This document shows positions 46,325-55,172 of a DNA stretch of 64,000 nt, one piece after another (position 1 is the first letter of the stretch; each line of letters starts with the position of its first letter). The position numbers and the translations under genes were made by a program. A model generated the notes under the pieces. The model made no database searches. It was given only the letters and a program-made list of their open reading frames with translations, and was not told the origin of the DNA. Origin of the DNA: Schleiferiaceae bacterium (GTDB lineage: Bacteria > Bacteroidota > Bacteroidia > Flavobacteriales > Schleiferiaceae); assembly GCA_018402665.1 (NCBI GenBank), contig JAGYIN010000003.1:124001-188000 (forward strand), given 5' to 3'.

Positions 46325-46354
46325 CAAAGTTACACTTTGCAGGACAATCGCAAA
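46325..46354 (-). promoter_or_regulatory. Promoter of pheT (TTTG-N18-TAACTTTG)
   Basis: On the minus strand TTTG (46354-46351) and TAACTTTG (46332-46325) are 18 bases apart, a full match to the Bacteroidota promoter with both boxes. The pheT ATG is 22 bases downstream of the -7 box. Confidence 0.75.
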
Positions 46355-46370
46355 GGCTTTTTCGTCTGAA

Positions 46371-46976
46371 TTAGAACAGGTTGAAAAGTACCAATCCATA
46401 TATTCCGAAGCGGAGAAAGCGTACCAAGGTAAGTAGAACGAAGTGCTTGAAAGGGAACTTATTGAGCCCGCAAAGTTGACACACGATAGGGTAGGGCAAT
46501 GGGGTGAGGGCCGCAAGGACGATGAGCAGGCCTCCGAAGGTGCGTAACTGGTTTAAAGTGGCCGCATGGCGCTCAATAATGCGCTTCCTAATTACGTCGC
46601 GCGTGCGCAAAAATCGGCCAATAAAATAACTTGCGATACCAGCGCTATAGCTCAATGAAGCGAGAAAAAACAACATCCATCGCGGCTTCAGTGTTTCATC
46701 AGCCCATACGATGAGTAATTCAGGAGTGATGATTCCAAAACTTACTTCGCTCGCGAAAAACAGTCCCAACAATGCAGGCGTACTCAAAGCGAGCGTGATC
46801 CATTTGATGGCGGAATTAATATCTATCACCCATGCATCAAAGGCATAGAGCAGCCCTAGAACGGCCAGTATGGATCCTAAAAATTTGAAAAGATTCTTCC
46901 GAACAAAGGCATAACCACCTGAACGCCGGAGCAATCTGTGGTATCCTCGAAGAAATGCGGGTATTCGTTGTGGCAT
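46371..46976 (-). CDS. VTT/YqaA-like membrane protein
   Basis: This 201-residue protein has about five hydrophobic segments (FLGSILAVLGLLYAFDAWVI, LALSTPALLGLFFASEVSFGII, MLFFLASLSYSAGIASYFIG, and LLIVLAALTPLPYPIVCQLCG near the C-terminus). The FFASEVSFGIITPELLIVWA and TPLPYPIVCQLCGL segments fit the VTT (SNARE-associated, DedA/YqaA) group of inner-membrane proteins, some of which flip or transport lipids. It starts 6 bases after the recG stop and is presumably co-transcribed with it. Confidence 0.78.
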   Translation of the reverse strand: MPQRIPAFLRGYHRLLRRSGGYAFVRKNLFKFLGSILAVLGLLYAFDAWVIDINSAIKWITLALSTPALLGLFFASEVSFGIITPELLIVWADETLKPRWMLFFLASLSYSAGIASYFIGRFLRTRDVIRKRIIERHAATLNQLRTFGGLLIVLAALTPLPYPIVCQLCGLNKFPFKHFVLLTLVRFLRFGIYGLVLFNLF

Positions 46977-46982
46977 TGGGGG

Positions 46983-49073
46983 CTATGATATTCTATTCCA
47001 ACCCCATTGGTCTTTATAAAGTTCAATCCAGCGCGATTTTATGCTCTGGTGGTCTGGGTGGTTCAATAGTGCATCTTCACACAATAATTGTTCCACAACT
47101 GTTTTTGTCCAACTCAATATCGGGCCGTCATTTAATAAAGAGGCCAATTTAAATTGAAGTTGCCCGCTCTGACGCGTCCCCAGTAAATCTCCGGGACCTC
47201 TCAACTGCATATCGACCTCCGCAATTTCAAACCCGTCGGTGGTACGCACCATAGTTTCTAAACGCGTTTTTGCATCGGAGGAAAGTTTAAAGGAGGAGAC
47301 GAGGATGCAGTAACTTTCATCGGATCCGCGGCCGACACGGCCGCGTAATTGGTGCAACTGACTCAGGCCGAACCGCTCTGCATTTTCAATGACCATGACC
47401 GAAGCATTGGGCACATTTACCCCAACCTCAATCACTGTGGTGGCCACCATGATGTTCGCTTTGCCCTGCGCAAAACGTTGCATTTCACCTTCCTTCTCCG
47501 CTGCGGACATTCGGCCGTGTACGACGGCTATCTGGTATTGGGGCCTAGGAAAATCGCGTAAAAGCTGCTCATACCCGACTTCAAGATTTTTTAAGTCCAA
47601 TTTTTCACTCTCTTCGATCAGTGGAAAGACCACATATACTTGTCTGCCGGCGGCTATTTCACGCTGCATGAAGCCGTTGAGCTTCAGACGGTTTTTATCG
47701 AAAAGGTGTAAGGTTTTTACAGGCTTACGTCCTGGTGGCAATTCATCAATAACACTAATATCGAGATCCCCATAAACCGACATGGCAAGGGTTCTCGGTA
47801 TGGGGGTGGCCGTCATCACTAAAACGTGCGGCGGGTGTTCGTTCTTTTTCCAAAGTTTCGCCCGTTGGGCAACACCGAAGCGGTGTTGTTCGTCAATGAC
47901 AGCGAGCCCTAGGTTTGCAAATTTAACCGTGGGCTCGATCAGGGCATGCGTCCCAATCAGGATGTGTAAACTTCCTTCTTTCAGCGCAGTGTGTATCTCT
48001 GCGCGACGGGCCGCGGGAGTGGAACCGGTCAAAAGTGCTACCGAAATACCTGCCGGATCGCACAGTTCCTTTAGTCCGTTGTAGTGCTGTGTTGCTAAAA
48101 TTTCAGTGGGTGCCATGAGCGCCGCTTGGTAACCGTTGTCTATGGCTAGAAGCATGGCGAGTAAGGCGACAATCGTTTTACCCGAGCCCACATCGCCTTG
48201 CACCAATCGATTCATTTGAGCTCCCGTTCGAACATCCGCCCTAATTTCTTTGACGACGCGTTTTTGAGCATTCGTCAATTCGAAGGGAAGGTGGTGGTTA
48301 TAGAAATCAAGGAAGACCTCGCCAACTTCTTTAAACGTATACCCTTTTATAGCCGTTTTTTGCCGCAATTTATTGCGTTGTTGCGTCAGCTGAAGAAAGA
48401 AGAATTCCTCAAACTTGATGCGTTTTTTCGCCGCCTCTAAATGCTGCGCCGAAGGGGGAAAGTGGATCCAATTCAGCGCTTGTGCGCCACTGATTAGTTG
48501 ATGTTTCGTTCGAAAAGCTTCGGAAAATGTTTCATCGAATTGGCCCAATTCTTTTTTAAGCACCTCCTTCATCACCCGTGCAATGCCTTTGGAGTTCAGG
48601 CCGCGTTTGGTCAGTTTTTCCGTGGTGGAATACACCGGTTCAACGGCAGAAACTTCAACTTCCGTAGGAGCGTAGATTTCCGGATGCGGCAGGCTTTTCT
48701 TGCCGTTAAAATCATTGATTTTCCCGTAAACCACTAGGGGCGTATTTAGCTTCAGGCTCTTTTTTACCCATTTTGCGCCTTTGAACCAGATTAACTCGAT
48801 GATGCCCTCGCCGTCGGTAAATGTTGCGACCAATCGCTGCTGTCTGGGAGCGCCCAATTCATTGATTTTTGTGATTTGCCCTTTGATCTGTACTTCGCCG
48901 CTGTGGGCGTGTAACGAGCGTATGGAATGGAATTGGCTCTTATCCACATAGCGGAAGGGGTAATGCTCCATGAATTGCGCTATGGTCCGTATCCCGAACT
49001 CTTCAGCGAGAAGGGCCGCGCGGTCCGGACCAATTCCGGGTGCATAGACTATAGGGCTTTGGGTAGTGCTCAT
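46983..49073 (-). CDS. recG: ATP-dependent DNA helicase RecG
   Basis: RecG remodels stalled replication forks and branched DNA. The start at 49073 (MSTTQSPIVYAPGIGPDRA) is chosen over 49103. The 696-residue protein has the N-terminal wedge/OB fold (VQIKGQITKINELGAPRQQRL), Walker A GDVGSGKTIVA, the DEQHRFGVAQRAKLW box, VLVMTATPIPRTLAMSVYGDLD, and C-terminal helicase motifs (ATTVIEVGVNVPNASVMVIE, LSQLHQLRGRVGRG). It diverges from the sugar-transferase gene with a 34-base gap. Confidence 0.97.
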   Translation of the reverse strand: MSTTQSPIVYAPGIGPDRAALLAEEFGIRTIAQFMEHYPFRYVDKSQFHSIRSLHAHSGEVQIKGQITKINELGAPRQQRLVATFTDGEGIIELIWFKGAKWVKKSLKLNTPLVVYGKINDFNGKKSLPHPEIYAPTEVEVSAVEPVYSTTEKLTKRGLNSKGIARVMKEVLKKELGQFDETFSEAFRTKHQLISGAQALNWIHFPPSAQHLEAAKKRIKFEEFFFLQLTQQRNKLRQKTAIKGYTFKEVGEVFLDFYNHHLPFELTNAQKRVVKEIRADVRTGAQMNRLVQGDVGSGKTIVALLAMLLAIDNGYQAALMAPTEILATQHYNGLKELCDPAGISVALLTGSTPAARRAEIHTALKEGSLHILIGTHALIEPTVKFANLGLAVIDEQHRFGVAQRAKLWKKNEHPPHVLVMTATPIPRTLAMSVYGDLDISVIDELPPGRKPVKTLHLFDKNRLKLNGFMQREIAAGRQVYVVFPLIEESEKLDLKNLEVGYEQLLRDFPRPQYQIAVVHGRMSAAEKEGEMQRFAQGKANIMVATTVIEVGVNVPNASVMVIENAERFGLSQLHQLRGRVGRGSDESYCILVSSFKLSSDAKTRLETMVRTTDGFEIAEVDMQLRGPGDLLGTRQSGQLQFKLASLLNDGPILSWTKTVVEQLLCEDALLNHPDHQSIKSRWIELYKDQWGWNRIS

Positions 49074-49107
49074 CGTTGTAAAAGTAAGTATCTTTTGCCC
49101 CACGAAA

Positions 49108-50420
49108 ATGCAAAACCAAGGGACAAATATCTTTAGACTCGTTACGTTGCTTGCGGACAGCGCCTTATTGTTAGTGCTGTTTGTGGTGATCGGCTATTGG
49201 CGTTTCGATGACCTGCGCATCGCAAATCCCGAGTATTACAACTACTATTTGCAACTGTTGGTTTTGACAGTAGTCAGTTGGTTTGCTGCAGGTCGTTGGT
49301 CGGGTATATTTAGTTATACCAGTGGTTTAGAACAACGGAATGTAACGGCAAATGTGTTGCGTGCTGCTTTGGCCCAATTCGCCATGCTGGCCATCATTGT
49401 TGTCGGTTTAAAAGGCTATTACTACAGTCGCGTCTTCCTAGCCACCTATTTCATGTTACTCTATGGTCTCGCATGGCTCTACCGTTTACTCTTAGTAAAC
49501 TATTTACGGAACCAAATGGCTCGAGGCAAATGGCAACGGACGTATGTTATATCCGGAACACATGCCACAGCAGAAGCCTTAGTAAAACTCACCGCGTTAC
49601 GCCCTGAATTGGGTTGGTCCTTCCAGGGCACTTTTGACGGTAAGAACAAAGCAATTGATGAAATCATTTGTGCGCATGCACCGGGAACATCGGCGTACGA
49701 ATCCGCTGCGAATTTCGCCTTAAACGCGGGGTTGCGCTTCATCGGCCGCTCCCACGCCCCGCACCCGGAAACTATGCGGGTCAAATGTTTTTAGAAAATC
49801 TTGAGGGGATACCACTTTTTTCACAGCGCCGCGAGCCCTTATCAAACAGGACCAATGCTTTTATTAAGCGTGTTTTTGATCTATTGACCTCCTTGTTTTT
49901 ACTAATCGCTGTAGGGCTTTGGTTGTTTCCATTGATGGCACTTTTGCTGTTGCTCACGGGTGCGGGTTCGCCACTTTTTAGCCAGCGCAGAGAAGGACTG
50001 TCTGGAAAGCCGTTTACCGTAATGAAATTTAAAAGCATGAATGCCGCCGGCGAAAGTAATTTCGTGCAACGCTGGATGCGAAAAACGGGTTTAGATGAAT
50101 TGCCCCAATTGTTCAATGTGCTGTTCGGTCAAATGTCCATGGTTGGGCCAAGACCCCATACTGCCGGAGATGGAGCCACCTATGCAGCATTTGTAGCGTC
50201 GTACAAGATCCGCTACTGGGCGAAGCCGGGGCTCACCGGATTGGCGCAGGCCCGTGGCTTGCGTGGTGGCGGTACAGCAGCACGTCCAGAAATGCTCGAA
50301 GAGCGCATCAGAGCCGATGTCTACTACATTGAACATTGGTCACTAGTTTTAGATCTACGCATAGTCATAGAAACTGCCGTGCGCACTTTATTTGCACCGG
50401 CAACTTTACATTCAAATTAA
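49108..50420 (+). pseudogene. Exopolysaccharide polyprenyl glycosylphosphotransferase, split by a frameshift
   Basis: Two overlapping ORFs (from 49108 in one frame, ending at 49794, and to 50420 in another) together encode one WcaJ/WbaP-like membrane enzyme of about 437 residues. These enzymes start glycan assembly by moving sugar-1-phosphate to undecaprenyl phosphate. The first part has about four membrane segments (LLADSALLLVLFVVIGYW) and a Rossmann-like domain (VISGTHATAEALVKLTALRPE). The second holds the catalytic domain (IKRVFDLLTSLFLLIAV, SGKPFTVMKFKSM, GLDELPQLFNVLFGQMS, MVGPRPH). The break lies near 49750-49770, where adding one C to a CCCC run restores one frame (GRSHAPAPGNYAGQMF). 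Real mutation or sequence error cannot be told apart here. Confidence 0.85.
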
Positions 50421-50423
50421 ACG

Positions 50424-51662
50424 ATGAAATACCCCAAGCTTCTTAGTCGATTCCAAACCTACGTTCAAATAGATACGCAGAGCGACCCACACAGCTCCAA
50501 CGTACCTTCCACAGAAAAGCAGAAAGATTTGGCCCGTGTGCTCGTGGAGGAGTTGAAGGAGATGGGCGTTGCAGATGCACATATGGACGAATTAGGATAC
50601 GTCTACGCGACGGTACCCGCGTCTGTGGGGCATGAGAGCGCTCCCGCCGTCTGTTTTTGTGCACATATGGACACTTCGCCAGAATATTCTGGGGCGGGAG
50701 TAGTTCCTATTTTACATCACGATTACGACGGAGGTGAATTGAAACTTCCCATGGACAATATCGTTATTTCGCCGAATGATTTTGGTGCCTTAAAGGAAAT
50801 GAAAGGCCATACTATTGTGACATCGAACGGCGCGACACTGCTGGGTGCCGACAATAAAGCGGGTGTAGCAGAAATCATGACTGCTGTGGAGGCGTTGATG
50901 AAAACGGATGTGCCGCATGCAACGATGAAAGTACTCTTTACGCCGGATGAAGAAATTGGTCGCGGCGCGGATCATGTAGATTTAGAAAAATTAGGTGCCC
51001 AATTCGGGTATACCATGGACGGCGCCACCAAAGGCTCGATAGAAGACGAAACCTTTTCTGCAGACGGTGCCACAGTTGTATTTCGAGGTGCCAATACCCA
51101 CCCTGGTTTTGCATTCAAGAAAATGGGGAATGCGGTAAAAGCGGCAGGTGTATTCCTAAGCCTATTGCCTCGTCAAGAGTGGTCTCCTGAATCGACCAAA
51201 GGTGAGAAGGGTTTTGTTCATCCCTATGAGATAACAGGGGGAGTAGAAGAAGTGCGTATCACCATGATTCTTCGCAGCTTTGATGCTGCGGAGCTTGAAG
51301 ATTATGCAGCGCTTCTAAATGCATTGGCGAAGCAAGCGTCGAAAGCAGTAAAACGCACGTCCTACGAGATTGAAATTTCAGAGCAATACCGAAACATGAA
51401 AGAGGTTTTGGACCAGCATCCCCATGTAGTTCGCTACGCCGAACAGGCTATTGAATCCTGCGGTTTGCCGGTGCGTAAATCTAAAATTCGCGGGGGTACA
51501 GACGGTTCGAAACTGAGCTTTATGGGACTTCCTTGTCCCAACGTCTTTGCGGGTGAGCATGCATTCCATAGCCCGTATGAATTCGTTAGTGTTCAAGATA
51601 TGGAAAGCGCTGCCGATGTGATTGTGAAAATTTTAGAGTTGGTAGCCCTAGATCACGCATAA
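50424..51662 (+). CDS. pepT: Peptidase T (tripeptide aminopeptidase)
   Basis: PepT is an M20-family zinc aminopeptidase that cleaves the N-terminal residue of tripeptides in the cytosol. The 412-residue product has the metal and catalytic motifs FCAHMDTSPEYSG, LLGADNKAGVAEI, LFTPDEEIGRGADH and IRGGTDGSKLSFMGLPCPNVF, with the final His in AGEHAFHSPYEFV. It starts 4 bases after the sugar-transferase stop. A terminator overlaps its stop codon. Confidence 0.97.
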   Translation: MKYPKLLSRFQTYVQIDTQSDPHSSNVPSTEKQKDLARVLVEELKEMGVADAHMDELGYVYATVPASVGHESAPAVCFCAHMDTSPEYSGAGVVPILHHDYDGGELKLPMDNIVISPNDFGALKEMKGHTIVTSNGATLLGADNKAGVAEIMTAVEALMKTDVPHATMKVLFTPDEEIGRGADHVDLEKLGAQFGYTMDGATKGSIEDETFSADGATVVFRGANTHPGFAFKKMGNAVKAAGVFLSLLPRQEWSPESTKGEKGFVHPYEITGGVEEVRITMILRSFDAAELEDYAALLNALAKQASKAVKRTSYEIEISEQYRNMKEVLDQHPHVVRYAEQAIESCGLPVRKSKIRGGTDGSKLSFMGLPCPNVFAGEHAFHSPYEFVSVQDMESAADVIVKILELVALDHA

Positions 51663-51692
51663 AAAAAAACCGCCGGAGGGCGGTTTTTTTTA
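51661..51692. terminator. Bidirectional terminator between pepT and the S1/P1 nuclease gene
   Basis: AACCGCC pairs with GGCGGTT around a GGAG loop, with A9 before and T8 after, so it serves both convergent genes. Confidence 0.92.
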
Positions 51693-51693
51693 A

Positions 51694-52464
51694 TCAGCCT
51701 CTTGCGGCGTATGCTTTATTCAACGCATCCGCGAGCCTAACACCGCCTTGCGCCAGCCGTAAATGCAGCAAGTCACTGTGGTCATAGATATAACTGTAGC
51801 CTAACTTCTCAGGATCATCAAACGCGTAGCATTGTTCCCGGAAGAGGACACTTTCTCTTACCCAATCTTTTACGGTGGAATTTTTCCAAGATTCGATATC
51901 AACGGCTACTCGGGTAGACATCACCCATACACTGTATTCGGTGTAGGACATTTGCCAATAATCGATCATGCCACTGTCCCAGACACGGTGCAAATTCGAG
52001 TTTTCCCAAAAGAACTTTACTTTCACCGTATTGCCTCCCATATCCGTACCGTTTCCGCAGTGCAGGGGTTGGTGTACATCACCTATTAAATGGGCTAAAG
52101 CTTTCAATGCAAATGCTTCATCGACACTGAATTTGCCCGTTTCTATTTCGAGTAAGAATTTCTCAATGCCTTCCCAAACATCGCCTTCCTCAGGATGTAC
52201 ATGTCCGTCCATGGCATCGACATGTGTTACCGTACAATAATGGTACGGCTTGAGGCTATCGTAGGCACGGTCACTTTTTATGAAGTCCATCCAATTCGCT
52301 ACTTGCGCAAGATCTTCACCACCCAATGTTTCCAAAATGTGGGCACGCACCTCTGGATTTAAATGGTCCATAGCGATGTGACCAATGATTCTGTGACCCG
52401 TTAATCCCCATGAAAACGCGGTCAATGAGCTCAATACAAGCGTAAGAGAAAGTAGTTTTTTCAT
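51694..52464 (-). CDS. S1/P1-type zinc nuclease
   Basis: Exported single-strand nuclease of the S1/P1 family (zinc-dependent phospholipase C fold), 256 residues. After the signal peptide (LLSLTLVLSSLTAFS) the mature protein begins WGLTGHRIIGHIAMDHL, with the N-terminal Trp acting as zinc ligand. Other metal-binding motifs are VANWMDFIKSD, KPYHYCTVTH, and ALAHLIGDVHQPLHCGNGTDMGGN; LHRVWDSGMID is the last family motif. It likely degrades extracellular or periplasmic nucleic acids for phosphate and nucleosides. The start overlaps the upstream stop as TAATG. Confidence 0.94.
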   Translation of the reverse strand: MKKLLSLTLVLSSLTAFSWGLTGHRIIGHIAMDHLNPEVRAHILETLGGEDLAQVANWMDFIKSDRAYDSLKPYHYCTVTHVDAMDGHVHPEEGDVWEGIEKFLLEIETGKFSVDEAFALKALAHLIGDVHQPLHCGNGTDMGGNTVKVKFFWENSNLHRVWDSGMIDYWQMSYTEYSVWVMSTRVAVDIESWKNSTVKDWVRESVLFREQCYAFDDPEKLGYSYIYDHSDLLHLRLAQGGVRLADALNKAYAARG

Positions 52465-53711
52465 TATAAAGCTGATGAAGGTTTTAAGTAGCCAATGATA
52501 CGATCGTATCGTAATCCCATGCCACGGTTGTACATTATTAAAGTGTAATCGTTTTTAGTTTGCCAGTGCGTCCCCTCGGTGAGGGCTGTACTTACGCCGC
52601 CTTTTTCGTCGGGGTGCGCAAAGACGTAATTGTAATACCCTTGTTTTAAGAGGACTTTACCGGTGTAGGCCTGTTTGCTGTAGTTGTAGGAAAGTTCAAA
52701 TTCCGGGTCCAATTTCCAATTGCTTAATTGGCCATAAACATAAACCGGAACTTCCAATTCAGGGCTTTCTAAAAAGAAGTCTACCCAACAATAATCACCT
52801 GCTAAATCCGGATTGCCAACATCTGCGCGTTGAATTAAACGACGTCCATTAATGTCATTTTGAAAGCTGTATACGGCAATGCTTCTGTTCTTCTTTTCCT
52901 CCAAAAACACTGACCAGCAGGTATCGAGCTGCGAAACTTTCACGCCCATTCCCACCTGATTGAGCCGCTTGGTATCAAAGGAATGGAATTCCACACCCCC
53001 TTCAAAGGCATATTCACCTAAGAAATTGTATTCCAGCATGCCGTCATTAATAAAAGTCGGCTTTAAGCGTGTCAATGCGTTGTCCCAGCGTCTATTCTGT
53101 AAGATGCTCAGATCAAGGTCTTGGAAATAATCCTGAACGGGGTATCCTGCTAAGGCAACTTTTGCATTCACCATTTGCTCGCTAGAGAAGTTAGTCAGGT
53201 CGGTTGCGCGTAAAACTTGAACCGAAGGCAGGACCAAATCTTCGTATACAATAAACCGGCGTCGTATAATGAGATCCGTTGGATCGTCATTTTGATACAC
53301 TTCCAGGACATAATTACCACTGATGCGCGGACGGGCATTTGCATTTGGGATGCGAAGTGAATAGTGCGTATACGGCACAAAGGTTCCAACGCTGATCGCA
53401 AAGTCGTTGATGTAATTGCCGTCAAAACCGTCGAGGTATTGGTTGATCAACAGGTCCGATTTTTCCCAGTCCTTCGTGCAATGGTAAATCTTGTAGGCAT
53501 AATTGTTCCATTCGTATGCCATGTCATCAAAACTGAATTCCAGACCGTTTTTTACACCCAATTCATAGGCGGGAAAGTCTAAAGGCGCACCAATGGGCGC
53601 TATTTGAACCGTTTTAAGGTATTCAAAAGCCACAGTATCGGTCAAACCCTGTCCATTCAGCAGGCTTGAAATCAATAGGATGACTAATGTCACGGACTTA
53701 TTAACAGACAT
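52464..53711 (-). CDS. DUF5103 family protein (type IX secretion plug protein type)
   Basis: This 415-residue exported protein (signal VTLVILLISSLLNGQ) matches DUF5103, whose studied member is the Plug protein bound to the SprA translocon of the type IX secretion system. Family features are FDDMAYEWNNYAYKIYHCTKDWE, SDLLINQYLDGFDGNYIND, PYTHYSLRIPN, SGNYVLEVYQNDDP and GYYNYVF near the C-terminus. It probably closes the periplasmic side of the SprA channel. It is coupled to the S1/P1 nuclease gene by a one-base overlap, though the functions differ. Confidence 0.88.
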   Translation of the reverse strand: MSVNKSVTLVILLISSLLNGQGLTDTVAFEYLKTVQIAPIGAPLDFPAYELGVKNGLEFSFDDMAYEWNNYAYKIYHCTKDWEKSDLLINQYLDGFDGNYINDFAISVGTFVPYTHYSLRIPNANARPRISGNYVLEVYQNDDPTDLIIRRRFIVYEDLVLPSVQVLRATDLTNFSSEQMVNAKVALAGYPVQDYFQDLDLSILQNRRWDNALTRLKPTFINDGMLEYNFLGEYAFEGGVEFHSFDTKRLNQVGMGVKVSQLDTCWSVFLEEKKNRSIAVYSFQNDINGRRLIQRADVGNPDLAGDYCWVDFFLESPELEVPVYVYGQLSNWKLDPEFELSYNYSKQAYTGKVLLKQGYYNYVFAHPDEKGGVSTALTEGTHWQTKNDYTLIMYNRGMGLRYDRIIGYLKPSSAL

Positions 53712-53812
53712 ATTTATAAATATTGGTGTCTAAGGTACAATTAGTCTCGAATTCTTAAGGCTAAATGAAACACGTATCCTAATTTCGCAACCCAAAATCA
53801 TCTTATAGTACG

Positions 53813-55162
53813 ATGTCTCAAACCTTTAAGATTCGCAAGGGTCATGATATTAAGTTAATCGGCGGCGCTCCCAAAACGGATTTGGGTCGCATTACTGCCT
53901 CAACTTATGCCGTGACACCCCTAGATTTCCCTGGAATTACCCCGAAATTGGCGGTAAAAGCAGGGACACAAGTTAAAGCAGGTGATACTTTATTCTTCGA
54001 TAAAGATCGACCTGAAGTGAAAATTTGTTCTCCCGTCTCCGGTGAAGTGGCTGAGGTAAAGCGCGGTGCAAAGCGCAAAATCTTAGCCGTTTTAATTTTA
54101 GCGGATTCGGAAACCACCTACGCCGATCACGGTGCATTCGGTTTTTCGGGAGCAACGCGAGAGGCAGCAGCAGCGCATTTTAGCGCAACTGGTGTGGGTG
54201 CGTTCATTACTTCTCGACCTTATGGTGTAGCTGCAGGCATGTCGGAAAAACCGCGTGCAATTTTCGTTAATGGTATTCAGAGTGGCCCTCTTTCAGGAGA
54301 CCTTGCTTACCAACTCGAGGGCAAAGAAAAATCAATAGCAACAGCGTTGAAAGCACTGAAGCTGATGACTGAGGGCACTGTCTACGTCAGTCATGATGCA
54401 GATCGCGCCCCTATTGAGGCACTTCAGTCGCTGGATGCCACTCACATCACGTTTTCAGGCAAACATCCGAAAGGACTTGTAGGGACGCAAATCGCTCAAA
54501 CAGCTCCTTTGAATAAGGGTGAGATTGTTTGGACTGTAAATGCGATTGACCTGCCTACCATCGGAGCTGCGTTTGAAACGGGTGAGTACCGTCCAGAATA
54601 CCGCGTTACGGTTGCTGGATCTAAAGCGATGAATGCAGGATATGCCACTGCGCTACAGGGCGTTTCCTTAACATCGTTTGTATCTGCCAATGTGAACACT
54701 GATAACACGCGTTTGATCGCCGGAGATGTGCTCACAGGAACAAAAATTGAAAAAGATGATTTCCTAAGTTTCGGTCGTACGCAACTGACTGCGATACCGG
54801 AAGGAAACAAGACTGAATTCTTTGGTTGGGTGTTGCCTGGGTTTGGTAAATTCTCAATGAATCGCGCATTCTGGAGCTGGTTGTTCCCGAACCGCGAATA
54901 CGATCTCGACACCAACATGCACGGTGAAGAGCGTGCCTTTGTTGTTACGGGCGAATATGAAAAGTTCATCCCAATGGACATCTTCCCGCAGCAGTTGCTC
55001 CGTAGTATTTTGATTGGAGATATCGAAAAAATGGAACAATTAGGGATCTACGAAGTTGTCCCTGAAGATTTCGCTTTGGCAGAAGTAGCCTGTACTTCAA
55101 AATTGCCACTACAGGAAATCGTACGCAAAGGATTGAATGACCTTAGAAAAGAAATGATTTAA
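53813..55162 (+). CDS. nqrA: Na+-translocating NADH:quinone reductase subunit A
   Basis: NqrA is the cytosolic-side subunit of the sodium-pumping complex and takes part in quinone binding. The 449-residue product has the family start IKLIGGAPKTDLG, a lipoyl-like domain (CSPVSGEVAEVKRGAKRKI) and VAGSKAMNAGYATALQGVSL. It is the first gene of nqrABCDEF, with 10-20 base gaps between genes. Possible weak -7 element TAATTTCG lies 25 bases upstream, one mismatch from consensus. Confidence 0.97.
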   Translation: MSQTFKIRKGHDIKLIGGAPKTDLGRITASTYAVTPLDFPGITPKLAVKAGTQVKAGDTLFFDKDRPEVKICSPVSGEVAEVKRGAKRKILAVLILADSETTYADHGAFGFSGATREAAAAHFSATGVGAFITSRPYGVAAGMSEKPRAIFVNGIQSGPLSGDLAYQLEGKEKSIATALKALKLMTEGTVYVSHDADRAPIEALQSLDATHITFSGKHPKGLVGTQIAQTAPLNKGEIVWTVNAIDLPTIGAAFETGEYRPEYRVTVAGSKAMNAGYATALQGVSLTSFVSANVNTDNTRLIAGDVLTGTKIEKDDFLSFGRTQLTAIPEGNKTEFFGWVLPGFGKFSMNRAFWSWLFPNREYDLDTNMHGEERAFVVTGEYEKFIPMDIFPQQLLRSILIGDIEKMEQLGIYEVVPEDFALAEVACTSKLPLQEIVRKGLNDLRKEMI

Positions 55163-55172
55163 TAGCCAGATT

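Noticed and set aside
46955-47152. Plus-strand ORF between VTT and recG
   Set aside because: Overlaps both minus-strand genes and lacks features of a coding sequence.
49668-49794. Treating the two overlapping sugar-transferase ORFs as separate genes
   Set aside because: The second listed start (MCACTGNIGVRI) is out of family and lies inside the first ORF; the joined product matches one known enzyme layout.
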